Source: Hortaea werneckii (taxonomy: Eukaryota > Ascomycota > Dothideomycetes > Mycosphaerellales > Teratosphaeriaceae). Taken from it: a DNA stretch of 64,000 nucleotides. Made by a program: the position numbers and the translations under genes. Positions 63,427-64,000 of the stretch are shown here, piece by piece. Position 1 is the first letter of the stretch. Each line of letters opens with the position of its first letter. The stretch covers positions 1-64,000 of the forward strand of contig JBAOKB010000182.1 in the NCBI GenBank assembly GCA_037044905.1, read 5' to 3'. The notes below the pieces were generated by a model. It was not told the origin of the DNA. It saw only the letters and a list, made by a program, of their open reading frames with translations, and searched no databases.

Positions 63427-64000
63427 GATGATGGCTGGGTGGGTGGATGAGAGGGTGGGGTGTGGGATTAGGTCGGAGTGGTGGTATGTAGTAACGAGGG
63501 ACGAAGGGAGATCAAGGACCAGTGAGCGACAGCCGACCTTCTTGAGTGTTGACGGTTGGGGGAGCAGCAGGAAAAGCACCGGGCAGGGAGGAGGCAGCCC
63601 CGGTCTTTTGATCCCGACCACCACGACGGCGAGCACAGATAACCTCGCACTCTAACGACGACGGTAACCCAGCTGGGCAAGAGTGAAACCGGTAATTTCA
63701 CTGGGCGATGCTTCTATATTGAGACGCTGACTTTAGTTCCTGCGGCAGCCGTCCACCAGCCCGATTAGGCGTCTGCTGGGATCCATCAAGACGGATCTCC
63801 AAAGTCTGACCAGGGGCAAGCTCTGCCATTGGCTGGGCAGTCGAGACTTGATCTCCTCTGGGCGGAGCTTATTCGATGCCGGTTGATCCCGCGCGCGGTG
63901 GCGAGGAATTAGATCTTGGCGTCAGCCGTCGATTGGCCCAAAACAGTCTAGGGCTCGGCGGAGGCTTGCTTCATCAAGCTCTCCCACGCCTTGAGTCTAC
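63427..64000. other. Right edge, promoter side of the secreted-protein gene
   Basis: About 570 bp upstream of the secreted-protein start, with no further gene recognised before the window ends. Confidence 0.45.

Overview
This window is the left end of a chromosome from a filamentous ascomycete. It is probably a dothideomycete-like Pezizomycotina fungus; that placement is an inference from gene content and style. The evidence is short (46-75 nt) GT-AG introns with CTAAC/CTGAC-type branch points, fungus-specific families (GPR1/FUN34 transporter, Dal5-type MFS, PTH11/rhodopsin-like membrane protein, fungal orphan kinases), pectin lyase and GH5 cellulase, and a CCCTAA telomere. The first 46 bases are not genome: they match an untrimmed Oxford Nanopore native barcode adapter, followed by about 22 telomere repeats. 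The contig therefore runs to the physical chromosome end.

Region 1 (1-9 kb, subtelomere): telomere, a short direct repeat, then one 1700-codon gene reading toward the telomere. It encodes a telomere-linked RecQ-like helicase with N-terminal C2H2 fingers and, between fingers and helicase, a segment whose spacing of Arg, Arg, His and Tyr recalls tyrosine recombinases. Behind it lies about 1.7 kb of very TA-rich DNA almost without CA/TG dinucleotides, the signature of repeat-induced point mutation (RIP). The next gene, a secreted NucA/NucB-type nuclease relative, carries three early stop codons that are all CAA/CAG-to-TAA/TAG type, as if RIP had leaked into it.

Region 2 (9-36 kb): a mosaic of poorly characterised fungal genes (two orphan kinases, one with an in-frame TGA; a RING membrane protein; an unrecognised 4-5 TM protein; an unrecognised 111-aa protein; a cytochrome b561 segment; a PMP3-like proteolipid) and housekeeping genes: USP7/Ubp15-type deubiquitinase, mitochondrial PDH/BCKDH-type kinase, p24 cargo receptor, EthD protein, and the divergent pair FAL1 (eIF4A-III) and SF3A3/PRP9, both RNA-processing factors.

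Region 3 (36-51 kb): a run of transport, catabolic and secreted-enzyme genes: GPR1/FUN34 transporter, SDR, Dal5-type MFS, dienelactone hydrolase, PTH11-like receptor, secreted alpha/beta hydrolase, microsomal-type epoxide hydrolase, pectin lyase and GH5 endoglucanase. The genes face both ways and there is no polyketide or peptide synthase, so this is a substrate-utilisation neighbourhood rather than a classical biosynthetic cluster.

Region 4 (51-64 kb): conserved genes return (signal peptidase subunit SPC3, CTK1-type kinase, GTP cyclohydrolase I, an F-box-like protein), then a simple-sequence zone with a 32-nt poly-G and an AG tract, and a small secreted NTF2-like protein. No CRISPR array, tRNA or rRNA gene was seen. 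All intron positions were read by eye from splice consensus plus reading-frame closure. For most spliced genes the summed exon lengths come out divisible by three; exceptions are stated.
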